Assembly: GCA_017854855.1 (NCBI GenBank)
Contig: JAFMGZ010000004.1
Location: forward strand, 1 to 64,000
Length of the DNA: 64,000 nt
Direction of reading: 5' to 3'
DNA from: Sulfitobacter sp.
Lineage (GTDB): Bacteria > Pseudomonadota > Alphaproteobacteria > Rhodobacterales > Rhodobacteraceae
Shown here: positions 57,684 to 64,000 of the stretch, piece after piece
Layout of the letters: the number at the start of each line of letters is the position of its first letter
How positions within the stretch are numbered: the first letter of the stretch is position 1
Made by a program: the position numbers and the translations under genes
The notes under the pieces: generated by a model
What the model saw: the letters and a program-made list of their open reading frames with translations, nothing else
Told to the model about the DNA's origin: nothing
Database searches by the model: none

Positions 57684-57725
57684 CCACATTCTTCTTGGGT
57701 TGGAAGGGTTGAATGCAGAGTAGTG

Positions 57726-57760
57726 CAGGACCCGCGTCTTTTGCAAGGGCGCGGGTCCTG
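57726..57760. terminator. GC-rich hairpin between tpa and the FkbM gene
   Basis: A perfect 11-bp stem (CAGGACCCGCG with CGCGGGTCCTG) with a 13-base loop, 43 bases after the tpa stop. No U-run follows on the minus strand, so it may terminate weakly or protect the tpa mRNA end. Confidence 0.5.
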
Positions 57761-57802
57761 ACCTGAGCGGTACATGATTTATTCAGTATTCCGACAGACG
57801 CC

Positions 57803-59197
57803 TTAGCCCGCGAAAACCCGGCCCAGAGCCGCGTCAACCGCCGATACGATCTGGTCGATGTCATCCTTTGTGGCGATCAGCGCGGGAGAGAAGCACAATG
57901 TGTTGTTCTTGCCCGGCAGGGAGCGGTTGGTGGCCCCGATGATCACACCTTGTTGCATGCAGTCACCCACGACGGCCTGAACCAGTTTTTCTGCGACAGG
58001 TTCACGGGTATCGCGGTCTGCTACCAATTCGGCCCCAAGGAACAGGCCCTTGCCGCGCACCTGACCGATGCAGGCGTGTTTGTCGCCCAGTGCGTTCAGC
58101 TGGTCGAGCATGTAGTGGCCCATGTTGGTGGTGTTTTCGAGCAGGTTCTCATCTTCGATGATCGCCATGTTTTCGATGCCCGCTGTGGGGCCAGCGGTGC
58201 AGCCGCCAAAGGTGGAGATGTCGCGGAAGTAGTTCATTGGATCGGCGGCATCGTCCTTGAACATGTTGAACACTTCTTCGGTGGTCACAAGGCAAGCGAT
58301 GGCGGCATAGCCCGAGGCCACACCTTTGGCCATGGTCACCATGTCGGGTTTGATGCCGTAGTGCTGGTAGCCGAACCATGTGCCGGTGCGGCCCACGCCA
58401 CAGACGACTTCGTCGATGTGCAGCAGGATGTCGTACTTTTTGCAGATTTCCTGCACGCGGTCCCAATAGCCGGCTGGGGGGACGATCACGCCGCCGCCCG
58501 CTGTAACAGGTTCGAGGCAGAGGCCGCCCACGGTGTCGGGACCTTCGGCGAGGATGACCTTTTCGATCTGGTCGGCGGCCCAGACGCCGTAGTTTTCCTG
58601 TGGTGCGCCGTCTTGTTCGAAGGCGCGGTATTCAAGGCAATGGGGGACGCGCACGAAGCCTTCGGTGAAGGGGCCGTATTGTGCGTTGCGTTCATCCTGG
58701 CCACCCGCGGAGAGGCAGGAGATGGTGGTGCCGTGGTAATCGCGGTCGCGGTAGAGCACCTTGTGCTTTTTGCCGCCGTAGCGTTTGTGGGCGATCTGAC
58801 GGACCATTTTAAAGCCCTTTTCGTTCGCCTCTGATCCGGAGTTGCAATAGTAGACGCGGGACATGCCGGGCATTTTGTCGATCAGCATTTCGGCAAAGTT
58901 GGAGCCGGGGATCGAGCCTGCGGAGCCTGCGAAATAGTTCAGTTTGATCAGCTGGTCGCGCACGGCATTGGCGATACGTTCGCGGCCATAGCCCACGTTG
59001 ACGGTCCAGACCCCACCAGAGACGGCATCAAGGTGTTCTTTGCCCTTTTGGTCCCAGACGCGCATGCCTTTGCCCTCGACGATGATGCGAGGATCTGTGG
59101 TTTCATAGGGTTTATGCTGGCTGAGGTGATGCCAGATGTGGGCGCGGTCTGCTTCGACAACGCGGGAGATATCGTTTTCGTTGAAATTGCCGTCCAT
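57803..59197 (-). CDS. tpa: taurine--pyruvate aminotransferase
   Basis: A 464-residue class III (omega) aminotransferase. It has YYCNSGSEANEKGFK, RDYHGTTISC, HIDEVVCGVGRTG and the Schiff-base lysine in VTMAKGVASGYAA. It transfers the amino group of taurine to pyruvate, giving sulfoacetaldehyde and alanine, the substrate for Xsc. Alanine must be recycled by a dehydrogenase not in the window. The gene is divergent from tauA; a TauR-like direct repeat lies 91 bases before its start. The N-terminus (MDGNFNENDISRVVEADR) fits known Tpa proteins. Confidence 0.93.
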   Translation of the reverse strand: MDGNFNENDISRVVEADRAHIWHHLSQHKPYETTDPRIIVEGKGMRVWDQKGKEHLDAVSGGVWTVNVGYGRERIANAVRDQLIKLNYFAGSAGSIPGSNFAEMLIDKMPGMSRVYYCNSGSEANEKGFKMVRQIAHKRYGGKKHKVLYRDRDYHGTTISCLSAGGQDERNAQYGPFTEGFVRVPHCLEYRAFEQDGAPQENYGVWAADQIEKVILAEGPDTVGGLCLEPVTAGGGVIVPPAGYWDRVQEICKKYDILLHIDEVVCGVGRTGTWFGYQHYGIKPDMVTMAKGVASGYAAIACLVTTEEVFNMFKDDAADPMNYFRDISTFGGCTAGPTAGIENMAIIEDENLLENTTNMGHYMLDQLNALGDKHACIGQVRGKGLFLGAELVADRDTREPVAEKLVQAVVGDCMQQGVIIGATNRSLPGKNNTLCFSPALIATKDDIDQIVSAVDAALGRVFAG

Positions 59198-59288
59198 GGG
59201 TCAGACCTTTCGGATAGGGATGCGTTGATGAAATCAGGACCATTTTGCCCCGTATTTTTCATTCTTTGCTGATTTATCGCAGAATCAA

Positions 59289-59321
59289 GTAGGGCCAGAG
59301 TGTAGGGAAAGATAGCGCCAG
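59289..59321 (-). promoter_or_regulatory. TauR-like direct repeat upstream of tpa
   Basis: On the minus strand CTGGCGCTAT (59321-59312) and CTGGCCCTAC (59298-59289) are separated by 13 bases, the same 23-base period as at xsc. They match CTGGACYTAA at 7 and 8 of 10. The pair is 91 bases before tpa. Confidence 0.5.
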
Positions 59322-59512
59322 ATTGGCAGGCTGTGTGAAGTCGTTTCTGGTTTTTCCGCCAAATTCCGCAATGACAGCGCATACATTGGGGTTTGGGGCG
59401 TTGTTTTTGCCGGTTTTGCGCATTTCAGAGGCAGCGGAGGATCGGAAAGGATTCTGATTTCGCACCGAAAATGAACGCGGCCGCCTTGGAAACATGCACC
59501 TGCGTCAGGCGT

Positions 59513-59564
59513 TTGGACTGATTTTCGACAGGAAATGTCGGGATTTGTGGTGAACTGGACTCAT
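59513..59564 (+). promoter_or_regulatory. weak TauR-like sites on the tauA side
   Basis: On the plus strand TTGGACTGAT (59513-59522) and CTGGACTCAT (59555-59564) match CTGGACYTAA at 7 and 8 of 10. Their period is 42 bases, unlike the other sites; a poor match (TTGGTGGTAG) stands 23 bases after the second. They lie 282-333 bases before tauA. Confidence 0.3.
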
Positions 59565-59845
59565 CGCTGTGAATGAATTGGTGGTAGATTGTTGGGCGTC
59601 CACGCTTTTGAGTGGGGCCTTGCGGTGTGCCCTGGCCGTTGTGAAAAAAACGGGCGGGCAGGGCTGAACGAAAATACCGGAATTGATTGCGCAATCCAAG
59701 AGGAACGGACATGGTGATGCCTGATGTTTGGGCAAGCTTTGCAGAAGTGAGACCTGAGGTCCCATTCTGAGTTGGATTGCACATGCAGAGTTACAAAGAA
59801 TATCCGGCAGATAAGCCGGAGATGATGATCAAAAGGGAGAACACT

Positions 59846-60847
59846 ATGATCAAAAAGACAGCAACAGGGTTTGTCGCGGGCGTCGTGATGGCGATGACCG
59901 GGCAGGCCGCTTTGGCCGATGGTCACGAAGAGATCACGGTCGCGTATTTCCTTGAGTGGCCGATGCCATTCCTGGCGGCGAAAGCAGCCGGTGAATACGA
60001 GGCCGCGCTGGGCAAGAAAATCAACTGGGTTTCATTTGAGACCGGGACAGCGATGTCTGCCGCGATGGCGTCAGGTGACGTGCAGATTTCCGTTTCTCAG
60101 GGTGTGCCGCCCTTCGTTGTGGCCGCATCGGGCGGTCAGGACATTCAGGTTGTAGATGTGGCTGTGTCCTATTCTGACAACGACAACTGCGTTGTGCGCG
60201 CCGATCTGGAGATCGACAAGGATTCCGCAGGCGAGCTGGCTGGCAAGAAAGTGGCCGTGCCACTGGGCACCGCTGCGCATTACGGTTTCCTGCGTCAGAT
60301 GGACCACTTTGGCATCCCGCTGGACAGCCTGTCCATCGTTGACATGGCCCCACCAGAGGGCGCGGCAGCCCTGTCACAGGGTGCGGTTGATTTCGCCTGT
60401 GGTTACGGCGGCGGTCTGGGCCGGATGAAGGAATACGGCAACGTCCTGCTGACCGGTTCTGAAAAAGAAGCGCTGGGCATTCTGGTGTTTGACGTCACAT
60501 CCGTGCCTGCGGCCTATGCAGCAGAGAATGGCGACGATCTGGCAAAGTTCCTGGCCGTGACAGCCAAGGCGAACACCGCCTGGAACACCAACCCAACAGA
60601 CGAGATGCTGGCCGTGATCGCCGAGCAGTCCGGCATGGATGTTGATGCGGCCAAGGCCTCCATCTCGACCATGAAGTTCCCGGGTGTTGACGAGCAGCTG
60701 TCCCAGGCATGGCTGGGTGGCAATGCGGCGACCTTCATGAAGGGTGTTGCGGATGTTTTCGTGACGGCCGGTTCCATCGACAGCGCGCTGGACAGCTATG
60801 AGGGTTCTGTGAACACCGGACCTTTGATGGCTGCCAAAGGCATGTAA
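59846..60847 (+). CDS. tauA: taurine ABC transporter substrate-binding protein TauA
   Basis: A 333-residue periplasmic protein with a signal peptide cleaved after about residue 24 (AALA, then DGHEE). The mature part is of the NrtA/SsuA/TauA binding fold: VAYFLEWPMPF, VSFETGTAMSAAMASGDVQ and FACGYGGGLGRM. Its neighbours tauBC and tpa identify taurine as the ligand. The ATG at 59846 has AGGGAG upstream and starts the signal peptide; the frame is open to 59777 without need. It is followed by a strong hairpin before tauB. Confidence 0.93.
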   Translation: MIKKTATGFVAGVVMAMTGQAALADGHEEITVAYFLEWPMPFLAAKAAGEYEAALGKKINWVSFETGTAMSAAMASGDVQISVSQGVPPFVVAASGGQDIQVVDVAVSYSDNDNCVVRADLEIDKDSAGELAGKKVAVPLGTAAHYGFLRQMDHFGIPLDSLSIVDMAPPEGAAALSQGAVDFACGYGGGLGRMKEYGNVLLTGSEKEALGILVFDVTSVPAAYAAENGDDLAKFLAVTAKANTAWNTNPTDEMLAVIAEQSGMDVDAAKASISTMKFPGVDEQLSQAWLGGNAATFMKGVADVFVTAGSIDSALDSYEGSVNTGPLMAAKGM

Positions 60848-60858
60848 GATGACCTTGT

Positions 60859-60886
60859 CCCGGCGCGGCCAGGGGGCCGCGCCGGG
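60859..60886. other. intercistronic GC-rich hairpin between tauA and tauB
   Basis: A perfect 12-bp stem (CCCGGCGCGGCC with GGCCGCGCCGGG) with a 4-base loop, 11 bases after the tauA stop and without a T-run. Such hairpins often stabilise the binding-protein mRNA relative to the membrane genes, which would favour TauA over TauBC. Confidence 0.6.
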
Positions 60887-60959
60887 GCGACTTGCGATCA
60901 ATGAAACTGAGGCAAGGCCAACCTTGCCCTTTTGACCCTGACAGGGGTGGGACAAGATC

Positions 60960-61766
60960 ATGACCGGACTTTCCATAGAAAAACTGTCGATGCGCTTTGA
61001 TCTGCCGGATGGCGGTTCGGTGCAGGCGTTGCAGGATGTGTCGATCGACCTGAAGGCAGGTGAACTGCTGAGCGTGCTGGGGCCGTCGGGCTGCGGCAAG
61101 ACCACGCTGTTGAACATCGTTGCAGGCTTTTTGGCCCCAACGAGCGGTGTGATGACATTGAACGGGCATACCATCAGCGGGCCGGATGCCGAACGCGGCA
61201 TGGTGTTTCAGCAAGGCGCGCTGTTTGAATGGATGTCGGTGCGTGAGAATGTGGGATTTGGCCCCTCGATGAAGGGGATGCCCAAGAACAACAAGAACGA
61301 GATTGTTGACCACCTGCTGAACGTGGTGGGATTGCAGGATTTCAAGGAAAAGGCGGTTTACGAGCTGTCTGGCGGGATGCAGCAGCGTGTGGCCCTGGCC
61401 CGCTGTCTGGCGAACGACCCCGATGTGATCTTGATGGATGAGCCGCTGGGCGCGCTGGATGCGCTGACGCGCGAAAAGATGCAGAGCCTTGTTCTGAAGC
61501 TGTGGAAAGAGACCGGCAAGACGATCATTCTGATCACCCACTCGGTCGAGGAAGCATTGCTGTTGGGCGAGCGTTTGATCGTGATGGCCCCGCGACCGGG
61601 GCGTATTCACAAGGAGTACCGTTTGCCCTTTGCAGAGCTGGGGGTGAACGCGGATCTGCGCGAGGTGAAGAAACACCCTGAGTTCGGACCGACCCGCGAA
61701 GAGATCCTGAACATGATCTGGGACATGGAAGAAGAGATTATGGGCACCAAGGAGGACGCGGCATGA
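60960..61766 (+). CDS. tauB: taurine ABC transporter ATP-binding protein TauB
   Basis: A 268-residue ATPase of the SsuB/TauB/NrtD type. Walker A is at about residues 41-48 (GPSGCGKTT), the Q-loop is VFQQGALFEW, the signature LSGGMQQRVALARC, Walker B VILMDEPLGALD, and the switch histidine LITHSVEEAL. It powers taurine import with TauC at the inner membrane. GGGGTGGGA precedes the ATG. It overlaps tauC (ATGA at 61763-61766). Confidence 0.93.
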   Translation: MTGLSIEKLSMRFDLPDGGSVQALQDVSIDLKAGELLSVLGPSGCGKTTLLNIVAGFLAPTSGVMTLNGHTISGPDAERGMVFQQGALFEWMSVRENVGFGPSMKGMPKNNKNEIVDHLLNVVGLQDFKEKAVYELSGGMQQRVALARCLANDPDVILMDEPLGALDALTREKMQSLVLKLWKETGKTIILITHSVEEALLLGERLIVMAPRPGRIHKEYRLPFAELGVNADLREVKKHPEFGPTREEILNMIWDMEEEIMGTKEDAA

Positions 61767-63031
61767 TCCCTCTGCTGATTTATGTTGCCATCTTTGTGGC
61801 GGCCTATCTGATTGTGACCAAGGTTGTGCAGGGTGCCGGTGTCAAAGATTATACATCGCTCAAGACTGTGACCTTTGGCGATGAAAGTGCCGTGCGGCCC
61901 AATCGGGCGGCGGGCGTGATTTCGATCCTGACGATTTTCGTGATGTGGGGGATTTTCACGGGCTCCAGCCTGCTGCCGGGTTTCCTGCATGCGCCGGGTC
62001 CGTTCCTGGGGACGACGACCTTTACCTACACGGCGCAGGTCGAAGGGCAGGCCCCCGATGATGCGACAGTGACCGTGATCGTCCATCCAAGGGGCGAGTC
62101 ACAGGAGGCACCCGAGGTCGATCCCGGTGAGGGTTTTGCCAAGAACGATTCGGTTGCGATTGCCCAGTGGCGCACCGGTCTGGTGAATGTGATCAAGAAT
62201 GACGATATTTCAAAGAGTGACGGGGCGCGGGTCATAGCCATCGACGGGCAAAAGATCGCCCCCGGCGAGACGGTCAAGACCCAGGACGGTTCGGTCACCC
62301 TGTCAGACAAGGGCACGCCGAATTTCGAGCCTGCCAAGGGCTGGCAGATGGAGCCGCTGTATTTGCCCGCCCCCGAGGCGGTCTGGACGCGCAGTCTGCA
62401 AATTCTGGATGAGGGTTTCCGCAACTTCACGCTGCTGGAGCATTTGGGCTTTTCGCTGTTTCGCGTGGTTCTGGGCTTTTTGCTGGGGGCGATTGTGGGG
62501 ATTCCGCTGGGCTATGCCATGGGGCTGAGCAATTGGTTCCGGGGGTGGTTTGACCCGATCGTGGAATTCATGCGCCCGGTGCCGCCGCTGGCGCTGATCC
62601 CGCTGGTGATCATCTGGGCCGGGATCGGTGAGGCGGGCAAGATCATCTTGCTGTTTCTGGCGGCCCTGTGGATCATGGCGATTGCGGCGCGGTCCGGTGT
62701 GTCGGGCGTGAAGATTTCCAAGGTGCATGCGGCCTATTCGCTGGGGGCCAGCAAGTGGCAGGTGATGCGCTATGTCATCATTCCCAATTCGCTGCCCGAG
62801 ATTTTCACCGGGGCGCGGGTTGCGATGGGCGTGTGTTGGGGCACGGTTGTGGCCGCAGAACTGGTCGCGGCCGAACAGGGTGCGGGCATGATGATCATGA
62901 CGGCATCGAAGTTCCAGAACACGGATATCGTGATCATGGGTATCATGCTGATTGGTGTGATCGGTTTTGGCATCGACATGCTGATGCGTGCGGCCGAGCG
63001 GTTCCTGGTGCCGTGGAAGGGCAAAGGCTGA
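61763..63031 (+). CDS. tauC: taurine ABC transporter permease TauC with extended N-terminal region
   Basis: A 422-residue permease, about 150 residues longer than typical TauC (about 275). Two helices (about residues 2-20 and 50-68) are followed by a hydrophilic region of about 140 residues (about 72-215; charged, with repeated Asp/Gly), probably outside the membrane, and then the usual BPD_transp_1 permease domain from about residue 225, with the EAA-type loop (HAAYSLGASKWQVMRYVIIP) near residue 320-345. It forms the taurine channel with TauB. The start overlaps tauB. The frame is open throughout, so the extension is not a sequencing artefact. Confidence 0.9.
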   Translation: MIPLLIYVAIFVAAYLIVTKVVQGAGVKDYTSLKTVTFGDESAVRPNRAAGVISILTIFVMWGIFTGSSLLPGFLHAPGPFLGTTTFTYTAQVEGQAPDDATVTVIVHPRGESQEAPEVDPGEGFAKNDSVAIAQWRTGLVNVIKNDDISKSDGARVIAIDGQKIAPGETVKTQDGSVTLSDKGTPNFEPAKGWQMEPLYLPAPEAVWTRSLQILDEGFRNFTLLEHLGFSLFRVVLGFLLGAIVGIPLGYAMGLSNWFRGWFDPIVEFMRPVPPLALIPLVIIWAGIGEAGKIILLFLAALWIMAIAARSGVSGVKISKVHAAYSLGASKWQVMRYVIIPNSLPEIFTGARVAMGVCWGTVVAAELVAAEQGAGMMIMTASKFQNTDIVIMGIMLIGVIGFGIDMLMRAAERFLVPWKGKG

Positions 63032-63091
63032 CGATTGGGGCGGCTGGCCTGACCACGGGCGGGCGGTGCGAAACGTTAGAGTGAGAACATG

Positions 63092-63120
63092 AAAACGCCG
63101 GGGAAGTCCCCGGCGTTTTT
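63092..63120. terminator. bidirectional terminator between tauC and the helicase gene
   Basis: A perfect 12-bp stem (AAAACGCCGGGG with CCCCGGCGTTTT) with a 4-base loop, A-run on one side and T-run on the other. It can end tauC transcripts (61 bases beyond the stop) and, read from the other side, the helicase transcript. Confidence 0.9.
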
Positions 63121-63140
63121 GTTTTGCCTATGGCGGTCTG

Positions 63141-64000
63141 TTACTTGTCCCGGCGGGGGGTGGTTGCACCGCCTTTGTTATTTTTGGGTTTGCCGCCCTG
63201 TTTGCCGATCTTGCCCGGAGGGGTGAACCGTTTGGACGGGTCTGCGGCGCGTTTGTATGTGCTGGTCTCGGTGCCGCCTGCGCCACCGGTGCCTTCGCCA
63301 CGGGGTTTAAACGGTTTGCCGCCCTTGGGTTTGAAGGGTTTGTCACCTTTTGGCTTGCCGCCCCATTCGGTTTTGGGACCGTCGGTTTTGGGACCGTCCT
63401 TTTTCCACACGGCCTTGGCCTTTGGTTTGGCCGATGATGGCTCACCGCTGGATTTGGGCTTGGGTTTGGCACCCGGTTTCATGGGGGTGCGTTCGGTCTT
63501 GTGTGACTTTGGCGGCCGCTCGCCCTTGGGTTTGGCGGCCTTGTCATATTTGGGCTTGTCGAACTTTGGTCCATCCGCCTTTGGCTTGTCGTATTGCGGC
63601 TTGTCATGGCTGACCTCTGCACGCGGGGCTTCTGCTGCGGCGACGGGCGCGCGCGGCTGGCGGGGTGCGGAGGGGGCATCGGGATCGTAGTTTGATTTGC
63701 GATAGGGTTTGGCCGCCGGTTTCGGGCCACGGTCATTGGGGCCTCTGCCGGCGGGTTTGCCGCCGCGCGGCAGGTTTGGCGGCTGGTCCAGTTTGGTGAC
63801 GATCGCGCCGTCTTCGACCTTCATGTCGGGGCCGAGGGCATTGGCGAATTTCTGGGCCGAGCTTTCGAGGATTTCGACAAAGCTGTGGTCTTGTTGAACG
63901 CGGATCGCGCCGATGTCGTCCTTGGTCAGATCGCCCATCCGGCAGAGCATTGGCAGCAGGGTGCGCGGCTCTGCCCCGGAGGTGCGCCCGGTGGAGACGG
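63141..64000 (-). CDS. DEAD/DEAH-box RNA helicase, C-terminal part (5' truncated by window)
   Basis: The minus-strand frame is open from base 64000 to a stop at 63141, giving 286 codons of a longer protein. It begins in a DbpA-type RNA-binding domain (LLPMLCRMGDLTKDDIGAIRVQ, split, and VEILESSAQKFA), so the missing part should be a DEAD-box helicase core. The last ~190 residues are disordered and rich in Lys, Pro, Gly and Asp with loose repeats of DKPKxDxP and GKPFKPK type, typical of RNA-binding tails. It is convergent with tauC; the shared terminator lies between. Confidence 0.8.
   Translation of the reverse strand, partial: VSTGRTSGAEPRTLLPMLCRMGDLTKDDIGAIRVQQDHSFVEILESSAQKFANALGPDMKVEDGAIVTKLDQPPNLPRGGKPAGRGPNDRGPKPAAKPYRKSNYDPDAPSAPRQPRAPVAAAEAPRAEVSHDKPQYDKPKADGPKFDKPKYDKAAKPKGERPPKSHKTERTPMKPGAKPKPKSSGEPSSAKPKAKAVWKKDGPKTDGPKTEWGGKPKGDKPFKPKGGKPFKPRGEGTGGAGGTETSTYKRAADPSKRFTPPGKIGKQGGKPKNNKGGATTPRRDK

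Larger units (their letters stand above)
59198..59845. other. divergent regulatory region between tpa and tauA
   Basis: A 648-base stretch with no credible gene. It holds a TauR-like direct repeat nearer tpa (59289-59321), weaker TauR-like matches (59513-59522 and 59555-59564) on the tauA side, a 6-bp hairpin (TCCGGC/GCCGGA, 59803-59820) 26 bases before the tauA start, and the AGGGAG ribosome site. The tauA leader may be long. Confidence 0.6.

Noticed and set aside
59198-59776. Genes in the tpa-tauA interval
   Set aside because: Several open frames of 60-120 codons exist on both strands, but they have no start signals, no motifs and atypical composition; regulatory sequence is the better reading.
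59777-59845. An N-terminal extension of TauA starting at 59777
   Set aside because: The frame is open but would precede a clear signal peptide; the ATG at 59846 has a proper ribosome site.

Overview
The window comes from a Roseobacter-group alphaproteobacterium (Rhodobacterales). It is GC-rich, tightly packed (about 65 protein genes, many start/stop overlaps), and has the usual marine rhodobacterial set: DUF6638 and DUF1523 proteins, a GT14-like glycosyltransferase with a DUF5928-type tail, AmtB-GlnK, a PrtD/HlyD type I secretion pair, and a complete taurine dissimilation locus with cytoplasmic-type sulfite dehydrogenase genes. No rRNA, tRNA, insertion sequence, prophage or CRISPR array was seen. 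Species cannot be fixed from the sequence alone.

Left part (1-16.5 kb): the 3' end of an AAA-type ATPase with DUF6638 and two small membrane proteins; a glycosyltransferase divergent from a sulfotransferase; smpB; sseA with an aromatic/aspartate aminotransferase; glnK-amtB on the minus strand; a class A penicillin-binding protein; a PhzF-like protein; and a type I secretion ABC transporter with its HlyD adaptor. Middle part (16.6-46.3 kb): short housekeeping operons (RidA-GDPD; acetyltransferase-phhB-mscS; peroxiredoxin against a ferredoxin-reductase-like flavoprotein and rsmD; sfsA-map; cinA-like, GNAT, AhpD-like, OmpA; a LysR regulator; a CorA-like transporter and fadH; rppH; nth-adenosine kinase-GNAT; an Ada-like repair protein; OmpA lipoprotein; mnmD beside an MnmC2-like oxidase; slt; dapA).

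Right part (46.3-63.0 kb) is a coherent taurine module. TauABC (plus strand) imports taurine. Tpa transfers its amino group to pyruvate, giving sulfoacetaldehyde. Xsc converts sulfoacetaldehyde and phosphate to sulfite and acetyl phosphate, and Pta makes acetyl-CoA. Sulfite is exported by a TauE/SafE-type carrier or oxidised by SoeABC. The genes tauR-xsc-pta-tauE-soeABC are all on the minus strand with short gaps or overlaps, and tpa is divergent from tauABC. TauR (MocR/GntR type) is encoded at the head of the minus-strand run. Direct-repeat sequences resembling the TauR box CTGGACYTAA lie in front of tauR, xsc and tpa with a 22-23 bp period. An FkbM methyltransferase and a small glycine-zipper lipoprotein sit inside the locus without an obvious role. 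The window ends inside a DEAD-box RNA helicase with a lysine/proline-rich tail.

The observations most worth checking are the TauR repeat architecture, the large insertion in TauC, three GC-rich hairpins without U-tracts in the taurine locus, an 8-bp inverted repeat in front of fadH, convergent genes that overlap at their 3' ends, the split MnmC functions, and the glycosyltransferase/sulfotransferase pair. No clearly undescribed multi-gene system was found.
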